DNA from: CAYZXT01 sp964482515
Lineage (GTDB): Bacteria > Elusimicrobiota > Elusimicrobia > FEN-1173
Direction: 5' to 3'
Length of the DNA stretch: 64,000 nt
Assembly: GCA_964482515.1 (NCBI GenBank)
Contig: CAYZXT010000003.1
Location: 1-64,000 of the forward strand
Below are positions 9,240 to 17,278 of the stretch, piece after piece; positions within the stretch are counted from its first letter, which is position 1, and each line of letters begins with the position of its first letter. The translations under genes and the position numbers were made by a program. The notes below the pieces were generated by a model, which was not told the origin of the DNA, did no database searches, and worked only from the letters and a program-made list of their open reading frames with translations.

Positions 9240-10153
9240 GCGGTTTCTTTCAGGATTTGCCGCTTGTACCAATGGAGTTCCACCTCGTGCAGGGGCGAGA
9301 GGTTTCGTCCCCTAAGCGAGCGCGCCGCGAGATGCCCGCAATAATACAGAAAGGAATAAGTTTTGAACCAGAAGGTCCCGCGGTGTTTGATGAAAAGTTT
9401 TTTTGTTTCCTCCATCACGTGGATCTTCCGTTCCTCCGGGCTCCAGCGCTGCTTCGCGCTGACGCCCAGTTGGTGGACGGCTTCGGCGTTCGGCGTGAAC
9501 CAGATCTCCCATCCCGCCTTTCGCGCGGAAAGGCAGAAGTCGTGGGCGCTCCCGTCCCAGAAATTATCGTCGAGCCCGCCGAGTTCGTTGATGACCGCGC
9601 GGCGCACGATCCAGCAGGCGCCGGTGAGCCGGCCCACGGCGCGCGACTTGTCGTGGGGCCAGTGACCGCCCAGGAGCCAGCGGGCGATCCATTCCACCGG
9701 CAGGAGCTTGTAGAGGTGCAGGGCCTGGAGCGCGTCGCGCCACAGCGCGGGCGCGGGGTAGGTCGACGGTTGAAGCTTTCCGTCGGGCCAGGAGATACGC
9801 GGGCCCACGGCCGCGGCCTTCGGACGGCGCTCGATGAAATCGATCAGTGCGTGGGCCGCTCCGGGTTTCAGTTGGGCGTCGCTGTTCAGGAACATGACGT
9901 AATCGCCCGAAGCGTGGACCAGCGCCTGGTTGTTGGCTTTGGTGAGGCCGAGGTTCCCGGAGTTTCGGATCAGTTTGGCTTCCGGGAAGAGCGTTTCCAC
10001 CATGTCGGCGCTGCCGTCCTCCGACGCGTTGTCCACCACCCAGATTTCCGTTTCGATTTCCCCGCAGCCGTCGCGCAGGGAACCGAGGCAGGCGCGCAGG
10101 GCGTCCTTGGTGTTCCAGTTGACGATGATGACGGAAAGTTCAGTCGTTGCCAT
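9236..10153 (-). CDS. Glycosyltransferase family 2 (rhamnosyltransferase-like)
   Basis: 305 residues with the GT-A GT2 signature. SVIIVNWNTKDALRACLGSL is at the N-terminus, WVVDNASEDGS binds the nucleotide, and GDYVMFLNSDAQLKPG contains the DxD-like NSD metal site (about residues 83-98). The later TGACWIVRRAVINELGGLDDNFW and the acidic/His region that follows fit the WbbL-type subgroup that includes dTDP-rhamnosyltransferases. ATG at 10153 directly abuts the TAA of the preceding gene. Cytoplasmic, acting on a lipid-linked acceptor. Confidence 0.9.
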   Translation of the reverse strand: MATTELSVIIVNWNTKDALRACLGSLRDGCGEIETEIWVVDNASEDGSADMVETLFPEAKLIRNSGNLGLTKANNQALVHASGDYVMFLNSDAQLKPGAAHALIDFIERRPKAAAVGPRISWPDGKLQPSTYPAPALWRDALQALHLYKLLPVEWIARWLLGGHWPHDKSRAVGRLTGACWIVRRAVINELGGLDDNFWDGSAHDFCLSARKAGWEIWFTPNAEAVHQLGVSAKQRWSPEERKIHVMEETKKLFIKHRGTFWFKTYSFLYYCGHLAARSLRGRNLSPLHEVELHWYKRQILKETA

Positions 10154-10870
10154 TTAGGATTTCAGCCGCAGGCTGCGGGAGATATAGATCGCGAGGTTGA
10201 CCGCCAGCTCGACGGCGGCGAGGAGGGCGCCCGTCCACAAAAAGAGTCCCGGTAATTGCGCGGCTACGCACAGCGGGAGGAGGAACGCGTGGCCCTGCAG
10301 GTCCACGAGGCTGTAATAAAGTTTGTAGTGCCATCGTCCGGCGCCGGGGCGATAGCCGGCGGAGGGCGAGGCCTTCACCGCTTCCCAGTCGTTTCCCAGC
10401 ACATTCCAAAAGATATGCCGGACGGTCGCGGCCGCGTATTTCTCCGTCGTGATCAAGGCGCCGAGAAGCAAAGACGTCCGGTCGCCGAGGCCGATCCCGA
10501 GCGCGAGGTAGGAAAGCCAGTAGAAGTTCCCCACCAGCTGGTCCCAAAATTTTCCCACGGGCGGGCCGCCGGCCGGCCAGGCGCGGGCCAGGTTCCCGTC
10601 GACGCAGTCCAGGATATTATAGGCAAGGATGCAGAGACCACCGGCGAGCATGGCGGAATCGCTCCCCGACGCCAAAAGCGGAACGGAGATGATCCCCAGG
10701 ACCGCGGTGAAGACCGTCACCATGTTCGCCGTCAAGCCGGTCTTGCGGCAAAGCCAGCTGATCGGAAAAGAGAGCGGGCGCGCGACGTAGGCGATCCACG
10801 GATAGGTGTGGTCCCAGACTTTTTTGTCCAAGGGGTAGGCGTCCTTGAGGCGTTTCCAGTCGTTATCCAT
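10154..10870 (-). CDS. CDP-alcohol phosphatidyltransferase family protein, altered active site
   Basis: 238 residues with about six hydrophobic segments. The CDP-OH-P motif can be read at residues 88-114: D88, D91-G92, A95-R96, G106 and D110 are present. The fourth aspartate, expected at 114 and thought to act as the catalytic base in this family, is Gly (DQLVGN). It may be inactive, use another residue, or carry out a different reaction. The start at 10870 overlaps the upstream GT2 stop by 8 bases and is preferred to an ATG at 10912. In a glycan operon it might attach a lipid or an alditol phosphate, but that is speculative. Confidence 0.75.
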   Translation of the reverse strand: MDNDWKRLKDAYPLDKKVWDHTYPWIAYVARPLSFPISWLCRKTGLTANMVTVFTAVLGIISVPLLASGSDSAMLAGGLCILAYNILDCVDGNLARAWPAGGPPVGKFWDQLVGNFYWLSYLALGIGLGDRTSLLLGALITTEKYAAATVRHIFWNVLGNDWEAVKASPSAGYRPGAGRWHYKLYYSLVDLQGHAFLLPLCVAAQLPGLFLWTGALLAAVELAVNLAIYISRSLRLKS

Positions 10871-11789
10871 GGATTCCTTCCCTGGCCCCGGCGCGGCCCA
10901 TGAGGCCGTCACGAACGGAAGCCAAGATCAAAAGGATTTCATCGGGACGCAGGGCCCGATGGTGCATCAGCGATTCGGCCAGGTACTTCGGCAGACCCAG
11001 GAAGACGATGAGCGAGAGCGCGATCCATTTCGGGACGCCGCGGAACTGCCGCTTGATGAGCAGGATTTTGTTGCGGTAGAGATAATAGAAGCGCTCCCTC
11101 TTGGGCCGGCCCAAGTCGACGGCGTGGTAGGCTTTGGCTTGTGGAACGAAGACGACGCCGGAGCCCGCGCGGCGGAGCTGCAGGCAGTAATCCACCTCCT
11201 CGTGGGCCGTCCAGAATCCCTGCCAAAAACCGTCGATCTTCCCGGCCGCGGACCGGCGCACCAGGAGGCATGTGGAGTTCAGCCAGTCGCACTCCAAGGG
11301 TTCCCGGCTGTCGCGTTCGCGGTAACATCCCGTCAAGCGGTTGATGAAATTTGCCGTATGGACCGGTTCGTCGGGGCGGTCGAGCGCGAAGATTTTCGGC
11401 CCGGCCGCTCCGGCCCCCGCGTTCGCTTCCAAATAATTCACGAGGGTGTCCACGCAGGATTTTTCCAGGACGACGTCGTCGTCCAGATAAAGGAAATAGG
11501 CGCCGTTCGCGGGCGCTTCCTTCGTGAGCCGGCGCCGCGCCGCGGCGATCTGCAGGTTGTCGCCGTCGTTTTCGATGAAGCGGAATCCGGCGAACGCGGG
11601 CCTGCTCGTCCGACGCCATTCCTCCACCTTCGCCGCTCCGCCGTCCGGCCCGGCGTCGTTAAATACCGTGACGTTGAGTCGGCCCGGCGGGTAGGATTGG
11701 TCCCGGAGGGATTCAAGGCAGCGCAGCAGCGCGTCGTGTCTTCGGTAGGTGCTGATGAGGACGGCGACGAGGGGGTGTTCGGCATCCAT
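10863..11789 (-). CDS. Glycosyltransferase family 2
   Basis: 308 residues. The N-terminal VAVLISTYRRHDALLRCLESL and the FLYLDDDVVLE metal site (about 100-110) define a GT2 enzyme. TAHEEVDYCLQLRRAG matches the ED-x-D catalytic region of the family. The C-terminal 60 residues contain a hydrophobic stretch (WIALSLIVFLGLPKYLA), suggesting membrane association. It lies 5 bases after the kinase stop. Likely adds a sugar to the lipid-linked unit; donor unknown. Confidence 0.88.
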   Translation of the reverse strand: MDAEHPLVAVLISTYRRHDALLRCLESLRDQSYPPGRLNVTVFNDAGPDGGAAKVEEWRRTSRPAFAGFRFIENDGDNLQIAAARRRLTKEAPANGAYFLYLDDDVVLEKSCVDTLVNYLEANAGAGAAGPKIFALDRPDEPVHTANFINRLTGCYRERDSREPLECDWLNSTCLLVRRSAAGKIDGFWQGFWTAHEEVDYCLQLRRAGSGVVFVPQAKAYHAVDLGRPKRERFYYLYRNKILLIKRQFRGVPKWIALSLIVFLGLPKYLAESLMHHRALRPDEILLILASVRDGLMGRAGAREGIHG

Positions 11790-11794
11790 GCCGG

Positions 11795-13687
11795 CTATTT
11801 TTGCGCGTCGGGATCGTACTTGTAGGAATAGTAGTAATAACCGTAGCGCGGTTCCATGTCCACGGCGCGCAGGTCGTTGAGCACCACGCCGAGGATCCGC
11901 GTGTTCACGTTTTCCAGCTGGTCCTTGGCCCGCTTCAGGGCGCCGCGGGCGGTCCGGCCGGATTTATAGACCAGAATCAAACCGTCGGCGCGGGGGCCCA
12001 GGAGCAGCGTGTCGGCGAAGAGCATGACCGGCGGACAATCCAGAACGATGACGTCGAAATGCTGCCGCGCTTCCTGAAGCAGGCGTTCGAGCCGGGCGGA
12101 ACCCAGGATGTCCGCCGGGTTCAGCGGACTGGGCCCGCTGGGCAGGAGGCGGAAGTTTTCGATCCCGGGCGTCCGGATGATCTGCTCCATGCCCACTCCC
12201 CCCATCAGGAAATCCGACGTGCCGCGCACCATTTCCTGCCAGGGCCGTCCCGATATGACGGCGTCCGTCACGCCGGGCTCGCGGGGCAACCCCAGCAGCT
12301 TGTGCACCGACGGCCGGCGCAGGTCGACTTCGATGAACAGGGTCTTGAGCCCGCTGTGGGCCGCGGTCAAGGCGAAGTTCGTCGAGGTGATGGTTTTCCC
12401 TTCGGAAATTCCGGCCGAGGAAAAGGCCAGGACGAACCCCGGTCGCCGGCCCTGCGACACGGGAAGGCGAAGGTTCGTCATGAGGGTGTGGTACGCCTCC
12501 ACGAAGGTGGATTGCGTCGGATGGTAGATGACCAGGCGATGGCGCATGTCTTCCACCGTCGGCGCCCTCGGCAGCGAAAACCTGAATAGCCCCGGTTTTT
12601 TGTCCTGCATGTCCTTGACGTCGATGTGGGGGATGACGGCGAGCACCGACAGTTTAAGAAAGCGTTCGACGTCCTCGATGGTGTCGACGGACGTGTCGAG
12701 GTTTTCCAGCAGGACGATCAGCGTGATCCCGATCAGGAACCCGACGAAGGCGCCGATGATCAGGTTGGCCTTTTTGTTGGGGCGGATGGGCGATTCCGGG
12801 ATCAGGGCGGGGCTGTCCACGAACGCCAGCTGTTCCCGTTCGGACTCGGAGATCTGCGCTTCCTTATATTTCTTCGCCAGGAGGGTGTACAGTTCCTCGT
12901 TGATGCGGATTTCCCGCGAGAGGCGCAGGAACTCCGTCTCCTCCTGGGGCAGCCCCTTCATCTGGTTTTGCGCGGCGGCGATCTTGGACTTCACCTTTTG
13001 GACCGAGGGGTGCTGTTCCGTGTAGTTCTTGCGCAGGTCGTCCAGTTCCGCCTGGAGCGTGAGCAGTTGGTTGGCGAAATAATTTCCGATGCCCCGGGCG
13101 CCGGATTTTTCCGAATAGGCGCGCAGGTTGTCTTCCGCGTCGCGCAGTTTCCGTTCCGCCTTGTTCAGTTCCTGGAAGGTGAAATCTTTGGCTTCGCGTG
13201 ATTTTTGGGTGCGGTCCTCGATCCCCTTTTCGATGTAAGCCTGCATCGCGGCGTTGGCGAGGGCCGCGGCCTTCTTGGGGTCGTCGGAGTAGACGGAGAT
13301 CTGGATGAGGTTGGATTCGCCGAGGCGGTCGGCTTCGATCTGTCCCTGGAGGGCGGCGACGATGCGCAGCGCGTCCTGCTTGGGCGTTAGTTCCGTTATC
13401 CATCCGAGGATGCGGGCGGCGCGCTCCGCCACGGTGCTGCTGCGGATGCTTTTGACCTCGGTGTTGACGAGGGTCCATTGGTCCCATTGGTTGGCGGAGC
13501 CGATCCCGGGGATGGTGGGCGACGGTTCGATCTTGATGACGGCGCGGGCCTGGTAGACGGGGGTTTGCCAGGCGGTGAAGAGCGATGTGGCGGCGACGAC
13601 CAACGACCAGGTGGCGAACAGCAGCCATTTCCGGCGGCGGAACATCCGCCAGTAATCCTGCAGGTTGAGTTCGCTGGAAAGGCTCAT
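11795..13687 (-). CDS. Wzc-like chain-length regulator fused to BY tyrosine kinase
   Basis: 630 residues. A Wzz domain has transmembrane helices at about 20-39 and 308-329, with a coiled-coil periplasmic region between them (about 165-285). The cytoplasmic BY-kinase has a Walker A loop at 422-434 (SAGISEGKT), Walker A' LFIEVDLRRP, Walker B VIVLDCPPV, and a terminal tyrosine cluster (YGYYYYSYKY) for autophosphorylation. Walker A' has Glu-Val-Asp where Asp-x-Asp is usual. ATG 13687 overlaps the exporter stop as TGATG and is preferred to a longer start at 13741. It would pair with the Wza-like exporter to control polymer length and export. Confidence 0.93.
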   Translation of the reverse strand: MSLSSELNLQDYWRMFRRRKWLLFATWSLVVAATSLFTAWQTPVYQARAVIKIEPSPTIPGIGSANQWDQWTLVNTEVKSIRSSTVAERAARILGWITELTPKQDALRIVAALQGQIEADRLGESNLIQISVYSDDPKKAAALANAAMQAYIEKGIEDRTQKSREAKDFTFQELNKAERKLRDAEDNLRAYSEKSGARGIGNYFANQLLTLQAELDDLRKNYTEQHPSVQKVKSKIAAAQNQMKGLPQEETEFLRLSREIRINEELYTLLAKKYKEAQISESEREQLAFVDSPALIPESPIRPNKKANLIIGAFVGFLIGITLIVLLENLDTSVDTIEDVERFLKLSVLAVIPHIDVKDMQDKKPGLFRFSLPRAPTVEDMRHRLVIYHPTQSTFVEAYHTLMTNLRLPVSQGRRPGFVLAFSSAGISEGKTITSTNFALTAAHSGLKTLFIEVDLRRPSVHKLLGLPREPGVTDAVISGRPWQEMVRGTSDFLMGGVGMEQIIRTPGIENFRLLPSGPSPLNPADILGSARLERLLQEARQHFDVIVLDCPPVMLFADTLLLGPRADGLILVYKSGRTARGALKRAKDQLENVNTRILGVVLNDLRAVDMEPRYGYYYYSYKYDPDAQK

Positions 13688-15219
13688 CAGTCGCGGCTGG
13701 CGACGACCAGGGCCAGCACCAGTCCTCCCAGGCTCAGCCACGGCAGAACGACGCTGTTGAGGACGTTCGTGCCGAAGAACACGGATTTCTGCGGGACGAT
13801 CACGATGTCGCCGGCGTAGACGGGCACGTCGTCCTCGGGATGGCCGCGGATGATGTGGGCCAGGTTCACGTGGATGGATTCGCGCTTATCGCCCTTATGC
13901 CGGAAGATCCGGACGCGTTTCGAATTCGCGCCGAAGGCGGTCCCGCCCGCCTCGGAGAAGACGTCGAGCAGCATCATCCCGTCGCGATAGGGGATCAGTC
14001 CGGGTTTCATGACCTGACCCAGGACGGAAACGGCGTTCCCCCCGCGCTGCACTTCGATCAGGTCGCCGGCCTGCAGGGTCAGGTCCTTGGAGAGGTCGCC
14101 GGATTCCAGGATCTCCTGCGCGTTGAACTCGAAGGATTTCTTTTGCTCGCCCTTCCCGCGGTAGATTTTCACCGCCTTGCGGTTGGCGTCTTCGGAAAAT
14201 CCCCCCACAGAGGAAACGGCGCTGATGAGCCTCAAGCCGTTCTTGAACGGCACGGGCCCCGGAGCGGTCACGCGTCCCATGATGAAGACGTTGCGGTTGG
14301 AAAATTGCTTGATGGAGATCGTCACCTTGGGGCGCGAGACGTAGGGCCGCAGTTTTTGCGCCAGGGTCCTTTCCAACTGTTCGGCCGTCATGTCCCTGAC
14401 GTTCAGCGTTCCCACCAGCGGGAACACAAGCGTTCCATCGGGCTGGACGACGGTTTCCTGGCTCAGCTCCGTGGCCGGAGCGATCTGGATGTTGAGGATG
14501 TCCCCCGGCTGTATTTGATAGGTCCCCGTGGGCGTAGGGGCTTCGGGTTCTTCGGGTTCCTCCTCGGAGAGGGCGCCCTGCTCCTTCACTTCCACCACGA
14601 TGCGCCGGTCGGAGCGGATCACGCGCGCCGTCGGGTCGCCGCGGAACTCCAACTGCACGCGGACTCCCTTTCCTCCGGGAAGCTCCGAGGCCGAGGCGGA
14701 GGCCACGGGCCCGTCTTCCCATTCGATGAGGCCGTCCGGGTCTTTCAGCCCGTTTTGCGCGCCCGGCAGGTCGACGCGCAGCAGGGGCGAATCCGGCCGC
14801 TGCGGGTCCACCAGACGCGACGCTTGGGGCGCCACGGACGCGGTCAAGTCCAGGGAAATCTCCACGCGATCCGATTTGTCGACCCGCCGGATCGCTTTCA
14901 GGGCAAGCGGGCCCTGGGACGCGGAGGAGGTGGACGTCCGGTTCGTTGCGGGGCTGCGGGCAGCTTGAGGGTTGTTCTTCCGGTCCTCTTCCAGCCGGAT
15001 CAAGCGCTCTACGGCGGCTATGGAAACCCCGGTGCCGTCGTATTTGTTGCGGAGCCGGTGAAGGATGTAAAGGCGGTCGTTGCTGTCCAGGCGGTTCTGC
15101 CGGGATGTTTTTTCGTAGTAGGCTAAATCGTTCTTAAGGTCCTGTGCTGTGGCGGCGAAGAGAGGAGAAGGGGTTATGAGGCTGAGGGCAAGCAGGCAGG
15201 CCAGCGCGCGTCGGATCAT
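13687..15219 (-). CDS. Wza-like polysaccharide export protein with AMIN and SLBB domains
   Basis: 510 residues. A signal peptide covers 1-22 (cleavage after LFA). An AMIN-like domain follows at about 107-215 (LKAIRRVDKSDRVEISLDL to RRIVVEVKEQ). The Poly_export domain begins near 232 with YQIQPGDILNIQIAPATELS. Two SLBB domains lie at about 318-395 (VFIMGRVTAPGPVPF) and 403-475 (VSVLGQVMKPGLIPY). A hydrophobic C-terminal segment (about 488-506) may span the outer membrane as in Wza. AMIN domains usually localise periplasmic proteins to peptidoglycan, so this fusion may anchor the channel. There is no lipobox, unlike E. coli Wza. Its ATG overlaps the upstream TGA. Confidence 0.9.
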   Translation of the reverse strand: MIRRALACLLALSLITPSPLFAATAQDLKNDLAYYEKTSRQNRLDSNDRLYILHRLRNKYDGTGVSIAAVERLIRLEEDRKNNPQAARSPATNRTSTSSASQGPLALKAIRRVDKSDRVEISLDLTASVAPQASRLVDPQRPDSPLLRVDLPGAQNGLKDPDGLIEWEDGPVASASASELPGGKGVRVQLEFRGDPTARVIRSDRRIVVEVKEQGALSEEEPEEPEAPTPTGTYQIQPGDILNIQIAPATELSQETVVQPDGTLVFPLVGTLNVRDMTAEQLERTLAQKLRPYVSRPKVTISIKQFSNRNVFIMGRVTAPGPVPFKNGLRLISAVSSVGGFSEDANRKAVKIYRGKGEQKKSFEFNAQEILESGDLSKDLTLQAGDLIEVQRGGNAVSVLGQVMKPGLIPYRDGMMLLDVFSEAGGTAFGANSKRVRIFRHKGDKRESIHVNLAHIIRGHPEDDVPVYAGDIVIVPQKSVFFGTNVLNSVVLPWLSLGGLVLALVVASRD

Positions 15220-15764
15220 TCCGTCAGTGGTTTTACGTTCAGCAGGGACCGCCCTTCGGAAGCGGTCCGCGGGTTGTTGGGATCGCGGATGACTTTTCCA
15301 TCCACGATGAAATTATAAGTGTATTCCCCGGGCCGCAGGGGAATCGCGACGTACCATTCGAAATTCTTCCCGCGGGTCATGGGCTGCGGCTGCCATTTAT
15401 TGAAGTCGCCGATGATCTCGACCCGGGAGGGTATTGAGTTCCTGTAGGAAAACCGGATGCGGCGTGTGGCCATGGGTGGCGGCTCCGGGACCGAGGCGGC
15501 CAGGGACGCCGGGGATTCGGCGGGAAGGCCAGACGGATCGAAAGCGGATTCACCCATGGACGGAACCTCGCTTTGCAGCGCAGGCTGAGTTGCCTGCATC
15601 GCGGCCGAAGCGGCCGGGTTTTGCATCGGCACGGCCGCGACAGGGAGGTTCGGCAGGTGGGCCTGGGCCAGTTCCACGCGGTCCCACAAAATAAACGTCG
15701 CCCCGAGCATGATGAAAATGTCAGCGAATATGACGGCGAGGAGCGTTTTCCGATCAAGGATCAT
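15216..15764 (-). CDS. Membrane-anchored protein with glycogen-binding (CBM48/AMPK-type) domain
   Basis: 182 residues. A single N-terminal helix (about 8-27) is followed by an Ala/Pro/Met-rich linker to about residue 95. A C-terminal E-set domain (about 98-180) has RIRFSYRNSIPSRVEIIGDF, then NKWQPQPM, LRPGEYTYNFIVDGK and a closing DPNNP. These are the hallmarks of AMPK1_CBM domains, which bind alpha-glucans. In this operon it may sense or hold the nascent polysaccharide in the periplasm (inference). It overlaps both neighbours by 4 bases. Confidence 0.85.
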   Translation of the reverse strand: MILDRKTLLAVIFADIFIMLGATFILWDRVELAQAHLPNLPVAAVPMQNPAASAAMQATQPALQSEVPSMGESAFDPSGLPAESPASLAASVPEPPPMATRRIRFSYRNSIPSRVEIIGDFNKWQPQPMTRGKNFEWYVAIPLRPGEYTYNFIVDGKVIRDPNNPRTASEGRSLLNVKPLTE

Positions 15765-16300
15765 GAGGGTTTGGGAGCCTCCGGCTCTATGGCGAGGCTT
15801 TCCATCATCCGCTGCATGGTGGATATTTTCTCATTTAAAACGGTTAAATCCCCCGTGCGGGCCGCCGGGGCGGCTTGGGCGACGGACGCGCGCAGTTTTT
15901 CGATTTCCTTTTCCAAATCCTCGAGGCGTTTCATCATCGGCTGCAGGAGGGCGGACGAATCGCCGGCGGCCGGCCGTTTGTCTTCGAGCGAGGAGATGCG
16001 GCGCACCAGGTCGGACATGCGTTCTTCCATCATGCTGTACATGACTGAAGTTTCATTGGCGTAAGGAGCGGGCGCCGGGGGCGGTTCGGCGGCGCGGGGC
16101 GAAGCGAAGGCGGATTGCGGATAGATTTCCTGTTGAGGAGCGGCCATGGCGCGTGCGCCCGCGTATCGGGGTTTGGGCGGATAACCGGCGGCGCGGCGCA
16201 GTTGATTCAGGCACCAGAAAAGGATGATCAAGCCGATGATCAGCACTAAAAGCGCGGCGAAAAACCAGATGTCTTTGGAGAGAATTAAAACCGTGTTCAT
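15761..16300 (-). CDS. Coiled-coil membrane protein of unknown function (first gene of glycan operon)
   Basis: 179 residues. One transmembrane helix near the N-terminus (about 10-30, IWFFAALLVLIIGLIILFW) is followed by a basic/Pro linker. The C-terminal half is rich in heptads: MMEERMSDLVRRISSLED and MMKRLEDLEKEIEKLRA predict coiled coil. No family recognised. It has no Shine-Dalgarno sequence, and a sigma70-like promoter ends only 7 bases before its ATG, so translation may start on a leaderless mRNA. It could be a scaffold for the Wza/Wzc complex. Confidence 0.75.
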   Translation of the reverse strand: MNTVLILSKDIWFFAALLVLIIGLIILFWCLNQLRRAAGYPPKPRYAGARAMAAPQQEIYPQSAFASPRAAEPPPAPAPYANETSVMYSMMEERMSDLVRRISSLEDKRPAAGDSSALLQPMMKRLEDLEKEIEKLRASVAQAAPAARTGDLTVLNEKISTMQRMMESLAIEPEAPKPS

Positions 16301-16307
16301 TTAATAA

Positions 16308-16336
16308 ACTGTAACGGAAATGAGCTGAAATGTCAA
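16308..16336 (-). promoter_or_regulatory. Sigma70-like promoter of glycan operon
   Basis: On the minus strand a perfect -35 TTGACA (16336-16331) is followed after 17 bases by TACAGT (16313-16308; four of six matches to the -10 consensus). Only 7 bases separate the -10 box from the ATG at 16300, so the predicted transcription start falls at or next to the start codon. Confidence 0.6.
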
Positions 16337-16357
16337 TTGGTTTCGCGGAATCGGCGG

Positions 16358-17278
16358 TCAAAAACTCCTTCGGAAAAGCCGGAAAAACCGTCCCGCCAGA
16401 AAGAAGGGCCGCAGGACCCTCAAAAACCATACAGGGACCGGACCGCTTTCGCGATAACGGTCACGCAGGAAATCGGCGGAAGGAAAGAACAGCCGAAGGA
16501 GCTCGCGAAAACGCCGGCCCCCCGGCAGCAGGCAAAACCGGAGGATCAAACCGCGCCCGGACAGCGTAAGGGCGGCGCCGCGGCGCAGGATCATCAGCCT
16601 GGTTTTGGATATCCTGTTCGACAGGGTGCGCGCCATGGCGTCCGCGTTGAGGGCGATCTTCGGTCCCGCGCCGGAGGACAAAAGCTCGTACAGCACTTCG
16701 TTCAGTCCCCAGCGATGGGACCGGTCCAGCAAAGCGTTCCAAGAAAAATCCGGAAGCGCGGCCAGCCGCCGAAGGTCCTCCGTCCACATCTCGTTCCAAT
16801 GCCCGTGATGGATGAGGCCGTGGGCGACGGCGTAGAGGAAGGCGTCTTCCGGGGCGAGGACGGCGGCGCTTCCGCCGTCGATGGTTTCCCGCGGGGCGCG
16901 CTCCCAGACGGTTTGGATTTCCCCTTCCGGCAAAAACCAGAGGGATTCCGTCACGTCGAAGCGTATATCTTTATCGTCCCGGTGATGGAATTCGCCGGGA
17001 CAATCGGGAACGGCTTCGTAGCCGAGTTCTTCAAGGATGGGTTTTACCGCGCGGACGGAATGAAAGGGCAGCCAAAGGTCCACGTCGGTCATGGGCCGGT
17101 CGCCGGGATGGCGATAGACAGTCAGCAGAAGCGCGGCGCCCTTCAAAAGGACGGCGGGAATTATTTCGGCCTCAAGACGGGCGAGAAGCTTTTCGGTTTC
17201 GGCCAGGCGCACGACGTTGGCGGCGGCCCGCTGGCGGCGGGCGGATTCCGTGGCGGCGGGGAGCGGGACTTCGATCAT
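16358..17278 (-). CDS. Nucleotidyltransferase family protein (NTP_transf_5-like)
   Basis: 306 residues. The stretch AVLLKGAALLLTVY (about 42-55) with R61 and TDVDLW (64-69) is the glycine/D-x-D active site of the minimal nucleotidyltransferase fold. The pattern LLKG...G.RP.TDVDL is characteristic of the uncharacterised NTP_transf_5 family often found next to exopolysaccharide genes. The C-terminal third is strongly basic. It overlaps the PorV-like gene by 4 bases and is probably the last gene of the surface-protein operon. Its substrate is unknown. Confidence 0.8.
   Translation of the reverse strand: MIEVPLPAATESARRQRAAANVVRLAETEKLLARLEAEIIPAVLLKGAALLLTVYRHPGDRPMTDVDLWLPFHSVRAVKPILEELGYEAVPDCPGEFHHRDDKDIRFDVTESLWFLPEGEIQTVWERAPRETIDGGSAAVLAPEDAFLYAVAHGLIHHGHWNEMWTEDLRRLAALPDFSWNALLDRSHRWGLNEVLYELLSSGAGPKIALNADAMARTLSNRISKTRLMILRRGAALTLSGRGLILRFCLLPGGRRFRELLRLFFPSADFLRDRYRESGPVPVWFLRVLRPFFLAGRFFRLFRRSF

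Noticed and set aside
342..16300. Longer starts for several glycan genes (1862, 2659, 9272, 10912, 13741)
   Set aside because: Each would extend well into the preceding gene; shorter ATG/GTG starts overlap the upstream stop by 1-8 bases, as everywhere in this operon.
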